A stretch of DNA of 58,235 nt, from assembly GCA_003719395.1 (NCBI GenBank), contig RHMC01000027.1, positions 1 through 58,235 on the forward strand, read 5' to 3'. Position numbers and translations under genes: made by a program. The notes below the pieces were generated by a model. That model was not told the DNA's origin, searched no databases, and saw only the letters and a program-made list of their open reading frames with translations. Source of the stretch: Streptomyces altiplanensis. GTDB taxonomy: Bacteria > Actinomycetota > Actinomycetes > Streptomycetales > Streptomycetaceae. Of the stretch, positions 7,929-17,003 are shown one piece after another (position 1 is the first letter of the stretch; the number at the start of each line of letters is the position of its first letter).

Positions 7929-9056
7929 TCAGCCGTCGTCCCGGGTGCTGGGCATGGCGCTCGGCGCGAGCGTCCCGCACAGCGCCGTCGTGGCCCGGCC
8001 CGTCGCGTACGGATCGGTCCCGGCGGGTCCCCGGTCGTCCGCCGCCCGCTGCCCGGCCAGCACGGGCCGCAGGCGGTGCGCCGCGTCGGCCGAGCATGCC
8101 TGGGGCCCGGCCTGGACGTACGAGAAGAGCAGTTCGGCCCGGTGCATCCGCAGGTCGTCGCGGTCGAAGCGGAAGTGCAGTTCGCGGCGGACGGTGAACA
8201 GCGACGCGCCGTCCGCCCGCGGCAGCCCGGCAGAGTCCCCCGCCGGCCGCAGCGCGTACACGAAGGTGTGCTCGGAGGTCACTTCGAGACGGCCGGACTC
8301 CGTCTCCTCGGCGCGCAGTACGCCCCGGACGCGCACCTGCGGGGCCGCGAGCGCCACCTTCCCCGGGTCGAAGCGCACCAGCCAGCCCGTGGCCGCGTGC
8401 CTGCCGTCACCGGCGGGGGCGTCGAAGCTGCGGTCGAACTGCGTCAGCTGGTCGGGGTCGAGCAGCACGCGCACCGGACGGACGGTGGAGCCCTTCAGCA
8501 CGTCCGGGGCGAGGGACGAAGCGACGAGGTAGTCCTTCGCGATGGTCAGGGCGGACAGCACCTGGCCCTCCGAGAAGTGTGCGGTGCGCCGTGCGGCCGG
8601 CAGGGCGATGCCCTCCGCGCCCGTCCGGAACCGCGCGGCCGGGCTGTGCTCGAAGAGCTCGGCGGGCGCTCCGCCCGGCACCGTGCTCTCCGGGGCCAGC
8701 GGTACCACCGACATCCGCAGCGGTCCGGCGTGCGGGGCGGGCGACGGCTGGTAGGGGTGGCGTACGCCCAGGTAGATCGCCATGGCGAAGGCGAGCCCGA
8801 CCACCAGGACGAGCGCCAGCGCCTGCCTGGCCCCCGTGCCCCTGCGGCCGCCACCGCTGCCGCCGTCGCGGGATGCCGCCCGGGCGGGCCTGCTGCGCAC
8901 GGCCTCCGCGTGGTCGTTCATGCGCTCCTGCGCGGAGAATTCCTGGAGGCGGGCAGCCCGCACGAACGATTCGTCGAAGACGACGGACCGGTACTCGTCG
9001 TCGCCGCCCGGGAGGCCCTCGGGTGGGACTTCTGGCGGCTCTCCACGGCTTGCCAT
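7929..9056 (-). CDS. Single-pass membrane protein, SVVFDE-motif family (paralogue of the next gene)
   Basis: 375 residues. A cytoplasmic N terminus contains the motif SVVFDESFVRAA (residues 24-35). A basic Gly-rich linker, a transmembrane helix (about 79-98) and a 275-residue extracytoplasmic domain without a family I can name follow. The gene at 9282-9884 has the same N-terminal motif and topology but almost no outer domain. The two are adjacent, minus strand, and sit in the cluster whose S. coelicolor counterparts I recall being linked to spore-wall work. A role in envelope biology is an inference from topology and neighbours. The gene is convergent with the M48 protease. Confidence 0.7.
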   Translation of the reverse strand: MASRGEPPEVPPEGLPGGDDEYRSVVFDESFVRAARLQEFSAQERMNDHAEAVRSRPARAASRDGGSGGGRRGTGARQALALVLVVGLAFAMAIYLGVRHPYQPSPAPHAGPLRMSVVPLAPESTVPGGAPAELFEHSPAARFRTGAEGIALPAARRTAHFSEGQVLSALTIAKDYLVASSLAPDVLKGSTVRPVRVLLDPDQLTQFDRSFDAPAGDGRHAATGWLVRFDPGKVALAAPQVRVRGVLRAEETESGRLEVTSEHTFVYALRPAGDSAGLPRADGASLFTVRRELHFRFDRDDLRMHRAELLFSYVQAGPQACSADAAHRLRPVLAGQRAADDRGPAGTDPYATGRATTALCGTLAPSAMPSTRDDG

Positions 9057-9227
9057 GGCTTCTCCCGATCTCCGCCACCCACGGAAGTCGATGCGCTACG
9101 CTCCGCTACAGCCGCGAGGCGTCGGGCAGGGCCTGTCCGTCATGAGTTCGCCTGCGCGGACAAGTGAGAAGCCCCCCTGGGGGAGGGGTCACACCTTCAG
9201 AGTAGGTCGATGACCGTGAAGGTAAAC

Positions 9228-9272
9228 GCCCTGGTGCGTGAGAACTTCCGCGGAGTTCTCACGCACCAGGGC
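9228..9272 (-). terminator. Strong terminator hairpin
   Basis: Perfect 19-bp stem (gccctggtgcgtgagaact and its complement) around a TCCGCGG loop. It lies 9 bp past the stop of the 9282-9884 gene on the minus strand. Confidence 0.9.
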
Positions 9273-9281
9273 GACCGCGCG

Positions 9282-9884
9282 TCAGGGCGCAGGGCGCGGA
9301 ACCGCGGGCGCGGCCGGCGCGGAGTACTCGGCGGAGGCGGAAGGACCGCCGGGCCGGGAGTTGTCGCTCGTCGCGGGCGGCGGCACCTGGTCGTGCCGCC
9401 CCGCCGACGCGCCCCGGTAGACCGCGGTGAAGGCGAGCGCCACCATCCCGATGCCCATCAGCAGGGCCAGCATCCACGCCACGGGCCGGTGCCAGCGCGC
9501 GTTCCCGCGGTACGGGCGCAGGGCGCCGCCGTGCCGCCCGTACGGGCCCGCGCCGTCGCCGTACTCGTCGTCCAACGGGCCGTACGCGCCGTCGTGGCCG
9601 TACTCGCGGGCGCCGTACCCGGATCCGTACCCGTCGTCGTAGAGGTCCTCGTAGAGGTCGTCGTCCGGAGGGACCTTGCCGGCCCGCGCCCTGGCCGCCT
9701 CGGCCTCGGCGCGCGCCTGGGCGGCCGCCAGCAGCCGCTCGACAGCGGTCGGCTCATGGACCTCGGCGGCCCGTACGAAGTCCTCGTCGAATACCACGGA
9801 GGCGAAGTCCTCGTCCGCGCCCCCGCGGTCGTCGTTGGGCTCCCAGCCGTCCTCGAACGGCTTGCCCCCCACGTCGTCCGGCAC
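9282..9884 (-). CDS. Small single-pass membrane protein with SVVFDE motif and Asp/Tyr/Gly-rich linker
   Basis: About 200 residues from GTG 9884. The frame is open further upstream and the ribosome site is poor, so the start is uncertain. SVVFDEDFVRAA (29-40) is followed by an Ala/Glu/Arg helix that may be coiled, a Tyr/Asp/Gly-rich acidic stretch, a basic segment, a transmembrane helix (about 135-156) and a short Pro/Ser/Ala-rich outer tail. The N-terminal motif is shared with the 7929-9056 product (FVRAA then xxE and xxERL/M), so the pair probably descends from one gene and may bind a common cytoplasmic partner. Function is unknown. Confidence 0.65.
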   Translation of the reverse strand: MPDDVGGKPFEDGWEPNDDRGGADEDFASVVFDEDFVRAAEVHEPTAVERLLAAAQARAEAEAARARAGKVPPDDDLYEDLYDDGYGSGYGAREYGHDGAYGPLDDEYGDGAGPYGRHGGALRPYRGNARWHRPVAWMLALLMGIGMVALAFTAVYRGASAGRHDQVPPPATSDNSRPGGPSASAEYSAPAAPAVPRPAP

Positions 9885-9943
9885 CCGTTCAGCGTAGACC
9901 GGGACGGTCGTTTTGGGCAGAGAACGTGCGAACGAGGAGTTCG

Positions 9944-11245
9944 CTAACGCGTGTGGCCGTCGCCCGTCACGATGTACTTCGTCGAGGTCAGCTCGGGCAG
10001 GCCCATCGGACCGCGGGCGTGCAGCTTCTGCGTCGAAATGCCGATCTCGGCGCCGAAACCGAACTGACCGCCGTCCGTGAAGCGGGTGGACGCGTTCACC
10101 GCGACCGTCGTCGAGTCCACCAGCTGCGTGAAGCGGCGGGCCGCGGCCTGCGAGGTCGTGACGATCGCCTCGGTGTGCCCGGAGGTCCAGCGGCGGATGT
10201 GGGTGACGGCCCCGTCCAGCGAGTCGACGACGGCGGCGGCGATGTCGTACGAGAGGTACTCGGTCTCCCAGTCCTCCTCCGTGGCGGCCACGACGGCCGC
10301 CTTGGTCCCCTCGGCGTACGGGAGCACCCGCTCGTCGCCGTGGACCGTGACGCCCGCCCCGGCGAGCGCGTCCAGGGCGCGCGGCAGGAAGGCGTCGGCG
10401 ATGTCCTGGTGGACAAGGAGCGTCTCGGCCGCGTTGCAGACGCTGGGCCGCTGCGCCTTGGAGTTGACCAGGATCTCGACGGCCATGTCGATGTCGGCCT
10501 CGGCGTCCACGTAGACGTGGCAGTTGCCGGTGCCCGTCTCGATGACGGGGACGGTGGACTCCTCGACGACCGTACGGATCAGGGACGCGCCGCCGCGCGG
10601 GATCAGGACGTCGACCAGGCCGCGGGCGCGCATCAGCTCGCGCACCGAGTCGCGGGACTCCCCCGGCACGAGCTGCACGGCGTCGGCGGGCAGGCCGGCC
10701 CCGGCGATCGCGTCGCGCACGACGCCGACGAGCGCGGTGTTGGATGCGTACGCCGACGACGAGCCGCGCAGCAGCACCGCGTTGCCGGACTTGAGGCAGA
10801 GCGCGGCGGCGTCCACGGTCACGTTCGGCCGGGCCTCGTAGATGATCCCGACGACGCCGAGCGGCACGCGCACCTGCCGCAGATCGATGCCGTTGGGCAG
10901 GGTGGAGCCGCGTACGACCTCGCCGACCGGGTCGGGCAGCGCGGCCACGTCCCGGACGTCGGAGGCGATGGCGGCGACCCGCTCCGGGGTCAGCGTCAGC
11001 CGGTCGATCACCGTGTCGCTCGTCCCGGCGGCGCGGGCCTTGGCGATGTCCTGGGCGTTGGCCTCGACGATCTCGTCCGTACGGGCCTCCAGCGCGTCGG
11101 CGACGGCCAGCAGCGCGGCGTCCTTGGCGGAGCGCGGAAGTGGCGCGATCGCGTCGGCGGCGACGCGGGCCCGGCGTGCGGTCGACGCGACCGTGGCCCC
11201 GGCGGCGGTCGTGTCGGAGTCGGTGAGAGGAGAGTGCGAGGTCAT
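9944..11245 (-). CDS. proA: Gamma-glutamyl phosphate reductase
   Basis: 433 residues, intact. It reduces glutamate-5-phosphate to the semialdehyde, the second step of proline synthesis. The aldehyde-dehydrogenase-type active site Cys270 lies in [10 protein letters not shown], and the family segments [12 protein letters not shown] and GSSSAYASN are present. It follows proB and one small gene on the same strand. ATG start at 11245. Confidence 0.97.
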   Translation of the reverse strand: MTSHSPLTDSDTTAAGATVASTARRARVAADAIAPLPRSAKDAALLAVADALEARTDEIVEANAQDIAKARAAGTSDTVIDRLTLTPERVAAIASDVRDVAALPDPVGEVVRGSTLPNGIDLRQVRVPLGVVGIIYEARPNVTVDAAALCLKSGNAVLLRGSSSAYASNTALVGVVRDAIAGAGLPADAVQLVPGESRDSVRELMRARGLVDVLIPRGGASLIRTVVEESTVPVIETGTGNCHVYVDAEADIDMAVEILVNSKAQRPSVCNAAETLLVHQDIADAFLPRALDALAGAGVTVHGDERVLPYAEGTKAAVVAATEEDWETEYLSYDIAAAVVDSLDGAVTHIRRWTSGHTEAIVTTSQAAARRFTQLVDSTTVAVNASTRFTDGGQFGFGAEIGISTQKLHARGPMGLPELTSTKYIVTGDGHTR

Positions 11246-11346
11246 ACCCGCAGACTAATGCGCGCTCCGCGTGCATCCACCGGGTCATCCCGTTCCGCGA
11301 GACGGCGCACGCCGGGACCCGGCCGCCCCGGCGGCGCGGCGGCCGG

Positions 11347-11832
11347 TCAGTACGGGTGCACACCGACCGGGGCCGCGGGCGGCGGGCCGTACCCCTCGGC
11401 GATCCGCTGGTGGTAGGTGTCCCGGTCGATGACCTCCAGGCCCACGATCTCCCACGGCGGCAGCTTCGACGTGGACCGGTGCTCGCCCCACAGGCGCAGC
11501 GCGACGGCCGCGGCGTCGTGCAGGTCCCGTGCCTCTTCCCAGTAGCGGATCTCCGCGTGGTCGTTGGCGTACCTGCTGGTCAGCAGGAAGGGATGGTCGT
11601 GGGCGAGCTGTTCGAGACCTCGTCTGACCTCCTGCAGCGGCGTCTCGGCCCCCGAGACGCTGAGGGTGATGTGCCAGAGCCTCGACGCTTCCCGGCTGCC
11701 GTGGGCCTCCCGGCCGGTGCCCGGCGCCTGATCCGGCTCCGGGCCTCCGTCGAAGTCCGCTCCCGCCCCGACACTGGTCAGGGTTCGCCCGACCGTGCCT
11801 CGGGGCAGCGCCCCCGGACGTACTCGTCTCAC
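11347..11832 (-). CDS. Conserved hypothetical protein between proB and proA
   Basis: 161 residues from GTG 11832, which follows a good ribosome site (gaggagg, 6 nt away). The first 60 residues are Gly/Arg/Pro rich and probably disordered. The remainder is a compact soluble domain beginning SRLWHITLSVSGAE and ending in Pro-rich residues. It contains no transmembrane segment. Co-orientation with proB (130 bp upstream) and proA (101 bp downstream) suggests co-transcription. I do not recognise the fold, and there is no evidence for a role in proline synthesis. Confidence 0.75.
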   Translation of the reverse strand: MRRVRPGALPRGTVGRTLTSVGAGADFDGGPEPDQAPGTGREAHGSREASRLWHITLSVSGAETPLQEVRRGLEQLAHDHPFLLTSRYANDHAEIRYWEEARDLHDAAAVALRLWGEHRSTSKLPPWEIVGLEVIDRDTYHQRIAEGYGPPPAAPVGVHPY

Positions 11833-11962
11833 CGGCGGCCTCCTCTGATGTGTCGCTGTGCGGTGTCCCCCTGGATCCCCGCAACAAAGTTGACCAGTCC
11901 TGGGCCCGGCGCGGGGCGGTTTTCGCGAAGGTCTCTGTCCCGGGGCCGGTCTTTCAGCCGTT

Positions 11963-13092
11963 TCAGGGGTGGAGAACGACCAGATCGTCCCTGTGTACGA
12001 CTTCGCGCTCGTACGCGGGCCCGAGCTCCTTCGCCAGGTCGTGGGTGGAGCGTCCGAGCAGCTGCGGGATCTCCTTGGCGTCGTAGTTGACGAGCCCCCG
12101 GGCGACGGCCACGCCCGCCGTGTCCCGCAGCTCCACGGGGTCGCCCGCGCTGAACTCCCCCTCGACCGCGGCGATCCCGGCTGGCGCAGCAGCGACGTAC
12201 GCCGCTCCACCACGGCCCGTACCGCCCCGTCGTCGAGCGTGAGCGCGCCCTGCGGCGTCGAGGCGTGCGCGAGCCACAGCAGCCGGTCGGCGCTGCGTCG
12301 GCCGGTGCGGTGGAAGTACGTGCCCGTGTCGCGGCCCGCGAGGGCGTCGGCGGCGTGGCTGGCGGAGGTGAGGACGACGGGGATGCCGGCGGCCGCGGCG
12401 ATACGGGCCGCCTCGACCTTGGTCACCATGCCGCCGGTGCCGACGCCGGCCTTGCCCGCACTGCCGATGGAGACGTGCGCGATGTCGCCGGGGCCGTGCA
12501 CCTCGTCGATGCGCGCGGCGCCGGGGGTGCTGGGGTCGCCGTCGTACAGCCCGTCCACGTCCGAGAGGAGCACCAGCAGGTCGGCCCGTACGAGATGGGC
12601 GACGAGGGCGGCGAGCCGGTCGTTGTCGCCGAAGCGGATCTCGTCCGTGGCGACGGTGTCGTTCTCGTTGACGACCGGGACCGCGCCCATGGTGATGAGC
12701 TGGTCCAGTGTCCGGTAGGCGTTGCGGTAGTGGGCGCGGCGGCTGGTGTCGTCGGAGGTCAGCAGCACCTGGCCGACGCGCACGCCGTACCGCGCGAAGG
12801 AGGCCGTGTAGCGGGCCACGAGCAGCCCCTGGCCGACGCTGGCGGCGGCCTGCTGCCTGGCCAGGTCCTTGGGGCGGCGGGCGAGCCCCAGCGGTGCCAG
12901 CCCGGCGGCGATGGCGCCGCTCGACACCAGCACGATCTCCTTCTCACCGCCGCTGCGCGCCTTGGCGAGTACGTCGACGAGCGCGTCGACGCGGTCCGCG
13001 TCGAGGCCCCCCGACGCGGTGGTCAGCGATGAGGAACCGACCTTGACGACGATCCTGCGGGCCTCCGCGACGCCCTGCCTTGCCCCTGACAC
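11963..13092 (-). CDS. proB: Glutamate 5-kinase, one frameshift before the PUA domain
   Basis: Phosphorylates glutamate in the first step of proline synthesis. The kinase domain frame starts at GTG 13092 (VSGARQGV, then RRIVVKVGSSSLT) and includes the NENDTVATDEIRFGDND active-site segment. The C-terminal PUA domain (GEFSAGDPVELRD onward to VVHRDDLVVLHP) is in another frame. One base is missing near 12182-12186. Without the repair the kinase frame would read on through the intergenic gap into the downstream gene. ProB is proline-feedback-inhibited in most bacteria. Confidence 0.93.
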
Positions 13093-13238
13093 GTACAGAC
13101 CCCACTCTTGCTCGCCCGGTTCTCCCCGCAATGTACGTGAGCCGCTCCGGGCGCCGCCTCCGCATTCCGCCCGCTGGACCGCCGGCCGGTCGTCGTACGG
13201 ACGCTCTCGCGCCGCCCTGGCTTCCGGCCGGACACTGC

Positions 13239-13290
13239 CTCTGGTCCGTCTCCCGTCGGTTCCGGGAGGGGCCGGAAAACGGACCAGGGG
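13239..13290 (-). terminator. Terminator of the glycosyltransferase gene
   Basis: Interrupted hairpin: ctggtccg (13241-13248) pairs with cggaccag (13280-13287), with an inner ctccc/gggag stem. It lies just past the minus-strand stop at 13306. Confidence 0.55.
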
Positions 13291-13305
13291 TCTGGTGAGC
13301 CTCCG

Positions 13306-14574
13306 TCAGGAGCGGGCCGGACGGCGGCGCGCCATCGCGCCGCGGGCCATCCTGCGCAGCTTGCGCACCACGCGCCGGGCGAAGGAAGGCTTGGGTACGG
13401 CGCGCTGGGGCGCGGTCCCCCTGGGCGCGGTGACACGTACCCCGTCGACCCACTCCGAGACCGTGACCGCGAACATCTCGGCGGGTACGCCCGCCGCCTC
13501 GTCCTCGAAGTGCGGATACGCGAGGTAGGGCTTGGCCTCCGTGCCCTTGCGGATCACCTCGGGCACCTTCTTCTCCTGGAGGAACTTGAGGTGGTCCTCC
13601 AGGAGATCGGCCCGCCCCTCGGCGACGTAATACATCCGCAGCCGCTCGGGCACCTTCAGCCGGCGGGCCACGCCCGGCGTCCAGTACTTCTCCATGAGCG
13701 GCCGCGCGAGGTCCAGCTTGTCCTGGCGCGTACCGGCCTTGGCCTTCAGCCAGCGGTGGTCGAACTGCGGCAGCAGCGTGATCACGAACGGCCGGATCAT
13801 CAGCTCGTCGCGCTTGTCACCGGGCGGGTAGAGCTCGGCGATCAGGTCCATCAGGGCCTTCGCCGAGTCGAAGCGCATCGCGTAACTGCCGCTCTGCGTG
13901 ATGTGCTTGCCGTCGTCGCGGCGCACGATGTAGAGGCAGACGTAGTCGGCGATGACCGAGACCCCGGCACTGCGCACATATGCCTCAAGGGTGAAGCGCG
14001 CGTCCTCACCGGTGTACAGCTGCTGGTCGAAGCGCATCTGGTGCTTCTCCAGCAGTGCGCGCCGGAAGAGCTTCTCCGCGCTGAGCGTCATCTTGATGTT
14101 GGACGAGAAGACGTCCGTACGTTCCAGGGTGCGCCCGAACATGGACTTGGGCGCGCCGCGTCCGATGCCCTCGATCTTGCCCAGCACGACGTCCGTGCCG
14201 TTGCGGTCGGCCATCGCGACCATCCGCTCCAGGGCTTCCGCGCCGAGGTAGTCGTCGGCGTCGAGGAAGAAGACGTAGCGGCCGCGGGCCATGTCGAGGC
14301 CTACGTTGCGGGGCTTGCTGGGACCACCGGAATTCTCCTGGTGGACCACGCGCGTCCTGACCTTGCTCCTGGCTGCGAACTCGTCGAGATATTCTCCGGT
14401 CCCGTCGGTCGAGCCGTCGTTGACGGCCACGATCTCCATGCGGTCCGCGCCCAGCGTCTGGGCTTCGACCGATTCCAGGCAGGGGATCAAGTAGGGCATC
14501 GCCTCGTAGGCCCCGATGATCACGGTTACATCGGGAATTTCAGCTGAGGCCATACCCGTCTCATTCTCGTTCAT
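13306..14574 (-). CDS. GT2 family glycosyltransferase of the wall-glycopolymer cluster
   Basis: 422 residues. A GT-A fold N-terminal domain carries VIIGAYEAMPYLIPC, VNDGSTDGTGEY (52-59) and the metal-binding DADD (105-108). About 200 residues without transmembrane helices and a very basic tail follow. It lies downstream of the TagF-like gene on the same strand, about 165 bp and one terminator away. The C-terminal segment (RLRMYYVAEGRADLLEDHLKF) resembles the linker that precedes TagF domains in fused teichoic-acid polymerases, and a similar segment opens the 21148-23925 protein. A likely job is adding sugars to a wall teichoic acid or polydiglycosylphosphate-type polymer. Donor and acceptor are unknown. 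Confidence 0.85.
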   Translation of the reverse strand: MNENETGMASAEIPDVTVIIGAYEAMPYLIPCLESVEAQTLGADRMEIVAVNDGSTDGTGEYLDEFAARSKVRTRVVHQENSGGPSKPRNVGLDMARGRYVFFLDADDYLGAEALERMVAMADRNGTDVVLGKIEGIGRGAPKSMFGRTLERTDVFSSNIKMTLSAEKLFRRALLEKHQMRFDQQLYTGEDARFTLEAYVRSAGVSVIADYVCLYIVRRDDGKHITQSGSYAMRFDSAKALMDLIAELYPPGDKRDELMIRPFVITLLPQFDHRWLKAKAGTRQDKLDLARPLMEKYWTPGVARRLKVPERLRMYYVAEGRADLLEDHLKFLQEKKVPEVIRKGTEAKPYLAYPHFEDEAAGVPAEMFAVTVSEWVDGVRVTAPRGTAPQRAVPKPSFARRVVRKLRRMARGAMARRRPARS

Positions 14575-14661
14575 CGACTTCCAAGACCGTCGTTACGTGG
14601 GTAAGGGTTGTTCACCATCGTTACTTTTCCACGTGATGCCTGCCACAACACGCACGAACGA

Positions 14662-14695
14662 CCCGGCAGAACGTCTCGAAAGACGCCCTGCCGGG
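14662..14695 (-). terminator. Terminator of the TagF-like gene
   Basis: Hairpin with arms cccggcag and ctgccggg and inner acgtc/gacg pairs around TCGAAA. It lies between the stop at 14739 and the glycosyltransferase start at 14574, on the minus strand. Confidence 0.7.
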
Positions 14696-14738
14696 CCGAA
14701 TTCAGATCTTCGTGCGAGTGCCGCCCGGATGTCGGCGC

Positions 14739-16868
14739 TCAGCCCGCCACTGTCGTGTCGAGCCCCGTGGCCTCCGGCGCGGAGTCGCTCGGGTCCGCCG
14801 CGGTGACGGCGACCTCGACGCCGGTGCGCTGGGCCACCCCCAGATTGCGGGCCTCGGACTTGGCCGCGAGCGCCCGTACGGCGTCGTTGAACTGCACGAT
14901 GGACGCCGGTTCGTCGGGGCCCAGGAGGTACTCCTTCAGCTCGCGCCGGTCCTCTGCCAGCGTGTCGGCGCTCTCGCCGCCCGTGATGGCGGCGAGCAAC
15001 TCGCCGAGCTGCTGCGCGTCGTTGGAGAGGATCACGGCGGCGCGCACGGCGGTGTTCTGCTTCTTGAACTCCTCGGCGCCCAGCTCCGCGGAGTCGGTCA
15101 CCGCGTACGGCTTGCCGCTCGCGATGAAGTCCGAGACGACGCTGGAGATGTCGGAGACCATGCCGTCCGACTCGTTGAAGCAGTCGTACAGGCGCGGCTC
15201 GGCGCCGGTGACGACCCGGTGCTCCCACCACCCGAACGAGCGCCAGTACGCGGCGTTCCACTCGTCCCTGAGGGTCGCCAGCTCGGCCTCGCGCGCCAGG
15301 TCGGGCAGGGCGTCACGCGAGGTCTCCGCCTCGTCCTTGCCGGTCTTCACCTTGCCGTTGCCGTTGCCGCCGGCTCCGAGTTCGCCCAGGCGTGCCTCGA
15401 TACGGGCCAGTTCGGCCCGCGCCGCACTCTGCCCGGCCCGGAGCGCGGAACTCTCCTCCGCCCAGCGCGGGTCGGTGGCGCGCTCGGCCGCGGCCTTCTC
15501 CACCATGGCGGTGATGCGTTCGTGGACGGCCTTGGCCTGGGGGCTGCGGGTCCCGGTGAAGGGGTGCGGCTTGTAGAGCACCCGGACCGGCTCCGGGGCC
15601 TCCAGCAGGCGCCTGACGATGTTCTCGCCGGCGAGCAGGAGCGAGGTGTTGCCCGGGTTGTCGTCCCAGCCCTCCCAGGTGGGGGCGTACAGCACGGTCG
15701 GGACCGGGTTCTTCGGCGTACCGCTCCAGGTCTGGATCGGGGCGAGCTGCGGGCGTCCCACCTCGACGATGTCCTCGTCGCGGACGCCGACGTCGGCGAG
15801 CGCGTAGCGGTCGCGGCCGGCCCGGCCCGCGCTCCACACCTCGTCGTACACCTTGCTGTACGGGTTGATGCTCGCGACCTTGTCGCTGTCGCCGTGCCCG
15901 ATGAAGACGTGCTTCATGGTGGGGATGCGCAGCATGTGGATGTTCTTGCCGACGTTGGCGGCGTAGAGCGCGACGCGGACCGTGGAGAGGTCCATGTTCA
16001 TCAGGTGCGTGGCGCTCGGGACGCAGATGACCGGCACCGACGTCGGGCCGAGCTGCGGCACGATGTGGCGCTCGCGCAGGATGATCAGCGGCCTGTCGTC
16101 GAGCTGCTTCATGGTGTCGAGCCACATGTTGACCTGGTACGCCGACTCTCGGGAACCGGAGAAGTACAGGACCGTGGTCGGGCGGTAGCCGCGCAGCCAG
16201 CCGTCGATGCCCTCCAGGACGGTGTTCACCGGCGGGACGCGGCGGCCGCGCCGGGTGAACGGCAACAGCGCCGCGACGTAGGCGATCGCCAGGACCAGGG
16301 TGAGCGCGAGACCGGCGTAGCCGAAGGCGCTTTGGCCGCTCTCGACCGCGGCCAGCACGCCCAGCACGGCGAAGACGTCGAGGTGGAGCATCTTCTCGGC
16401 GGACCGGTTCAGCAGCCGCCTCGGCGGGGCCGCCGGGATGCGCAGCATGGAGAGGTCGATGTTGCGGGTCACCACCGGCATCCTGCGGCGCAGGCGGATC
16501 AGGGTGACGAGCGCGCCGTGCGGGGCCTGGAGGGCGTAGAACAGCAGCAGGCCGGCGATCGTCACGTAGAAGATCGTCTGCTCGGCCAGCTCCATGCGGG
16601 CCAGCAGGAGGATCAGCAGCAACTGGCGTACCAGGAAGCGGATCGAAAGGCCGGCCCGGACCTTGCCCAGACGGTTGACCAAGTAGCTGCCGCGCTGGTG
16701 CAGATGCTGGTCCGCGAGGTACGTCGCGGCCACGGCGGCCGCGAAGAACCAGAGGTTCGGAATCAGTGCGGCCAGCATTATGCACGGATATCCCAGCCCC
16801 AGGACGGCGGCGGCGGCCAGTTCGGATCCACTGCCCACGCGGGCCAGGCGGATGGCGGTCGAAATCAC
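14739..16868 (-). CDS. Membrane-anchored TagF-like (CDP-glycerol glycerophosphotransferase family) enzyme
   Basis: 709 residues. The first 205 residues contain several hydrophobic helices (about 18-50, 80-118, 165-205). The rest is a TagF-type GT-B domain with FIGHGDSDK (324-330) in place of the usual W-H-G-T-P-x-K, then YAPTWEGWDD, YKPHP and SDISSVVSDF. TagF enzymes polymerise alditol-phosphate units from CDP-activated precursors on lipid-linked carriers. A helical Ala/Glu/Arg insertion and a Gly/Lys linker lie near residues 470-520. The altered GHGD site suggests a substrate other than CDP-glycerol. Neighbours are a GT2 enzyme and an IspD-SDR fusion that could supply CDP-ribitol. The frame is intact. 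Confidence 0.88.
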   Translation of the reverse strand: MISTAIRLARVGSGSELAAAAVLGLGYPCIMLAALIPNLWFFAAAVAATYLADQHLHQRGSYLVNRLGKVRAGLSIRFLVRQLLLILLLARMELAEQTIFYVTIAGLLLFYALQAPHGALVTLIRLRRRMPVVTRNIDLSMLRIPAAPPRRLLNRSAEKMLHLDVFAVLGVLAAVESGQSAFGYAGLALTLVLAIAYVAALLPFTRRGRRVPPVNTVLEGIDGWLRGYRPTTVLYFSGSRESAYQVNMWLDTMKQLDDRPLIILRERHIVPQLGPTSVPVICVPSATHLMNMDLSTVRVALYAANVGKNIHMLRIPTMKHVFIGHGDSDKVASINPYSKVYDEVWSAGRAGRDRYALADVGVRDEDIVEVGRPQLAPIQTWSGTPKNPVPTVLYAPTWEGWDDNPGNTSLLLAGENIVRRLLEAPEPVRVLYKPHPFTGTRSPQAKAVHERITAMVEKAAAERATDPRWAEESSALRAGQSAARAELARIEARLGELGAGGNGNGKVKTGKDEAETSRDALPDLAREAELATLRDEWNAAYWRSFGWWEHRVVTGAEPRLYDCFNESDGMVSDISSVVSDFIASGKPYAVTDSAELGAEEFKKQNTAVRAAVILSNDAQQLGELLAAITGGESADTLAEDRRELKEYLLGPDEPASIVQFNDAVRALAAKSEARNLGVAQRTGVEVAVTAADPSDSAPEATGLDTTVAG

Positions 16869-16936
16869 GAAGAACCTGCTCCAGAGGGGTGCCGGCTATT
16901 TACAGTGTAAGAGGAATATGAAGTTCCGCTCCACGA

Positions 16937-16984
16937 ATTCGGGCCTCTGCACATCGCTTTATTGGCGACTGCAGAGGCCCGAAT
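16937..16984 (-). terminator. Terminator of the IspD-SDR gene
   Basis: Perfect 15-bp stem attcgggcctctgca / tgcagaggcccgaat around an 18-nt AT-rich loop. It lies 20 bp past the stop at 17004 on the minus strand. Confidence 0.85.
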
Positions 16985-17003
16985 CATAGATTGTCAAGCA
17001 GTA

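Noticed and set aside
11347..13131. Single 594-codon frame joining proB to the downstream hypothetical gene
   Set aside because: It arises because a one-base loss in proB removes its stop; the PUA domain is found in another frame and the downstream gene has its own ribosome site.
14712..16910. 732-codon plus-strand frame opposite the TagF-like gene, and similar frames at 18706-20238, 21031-23931, 35670-37943 and 40826-43057
   Set aside because: Each mirrors a convincing minus-strand gene and has the biased composition of a reverse-strand shadow.
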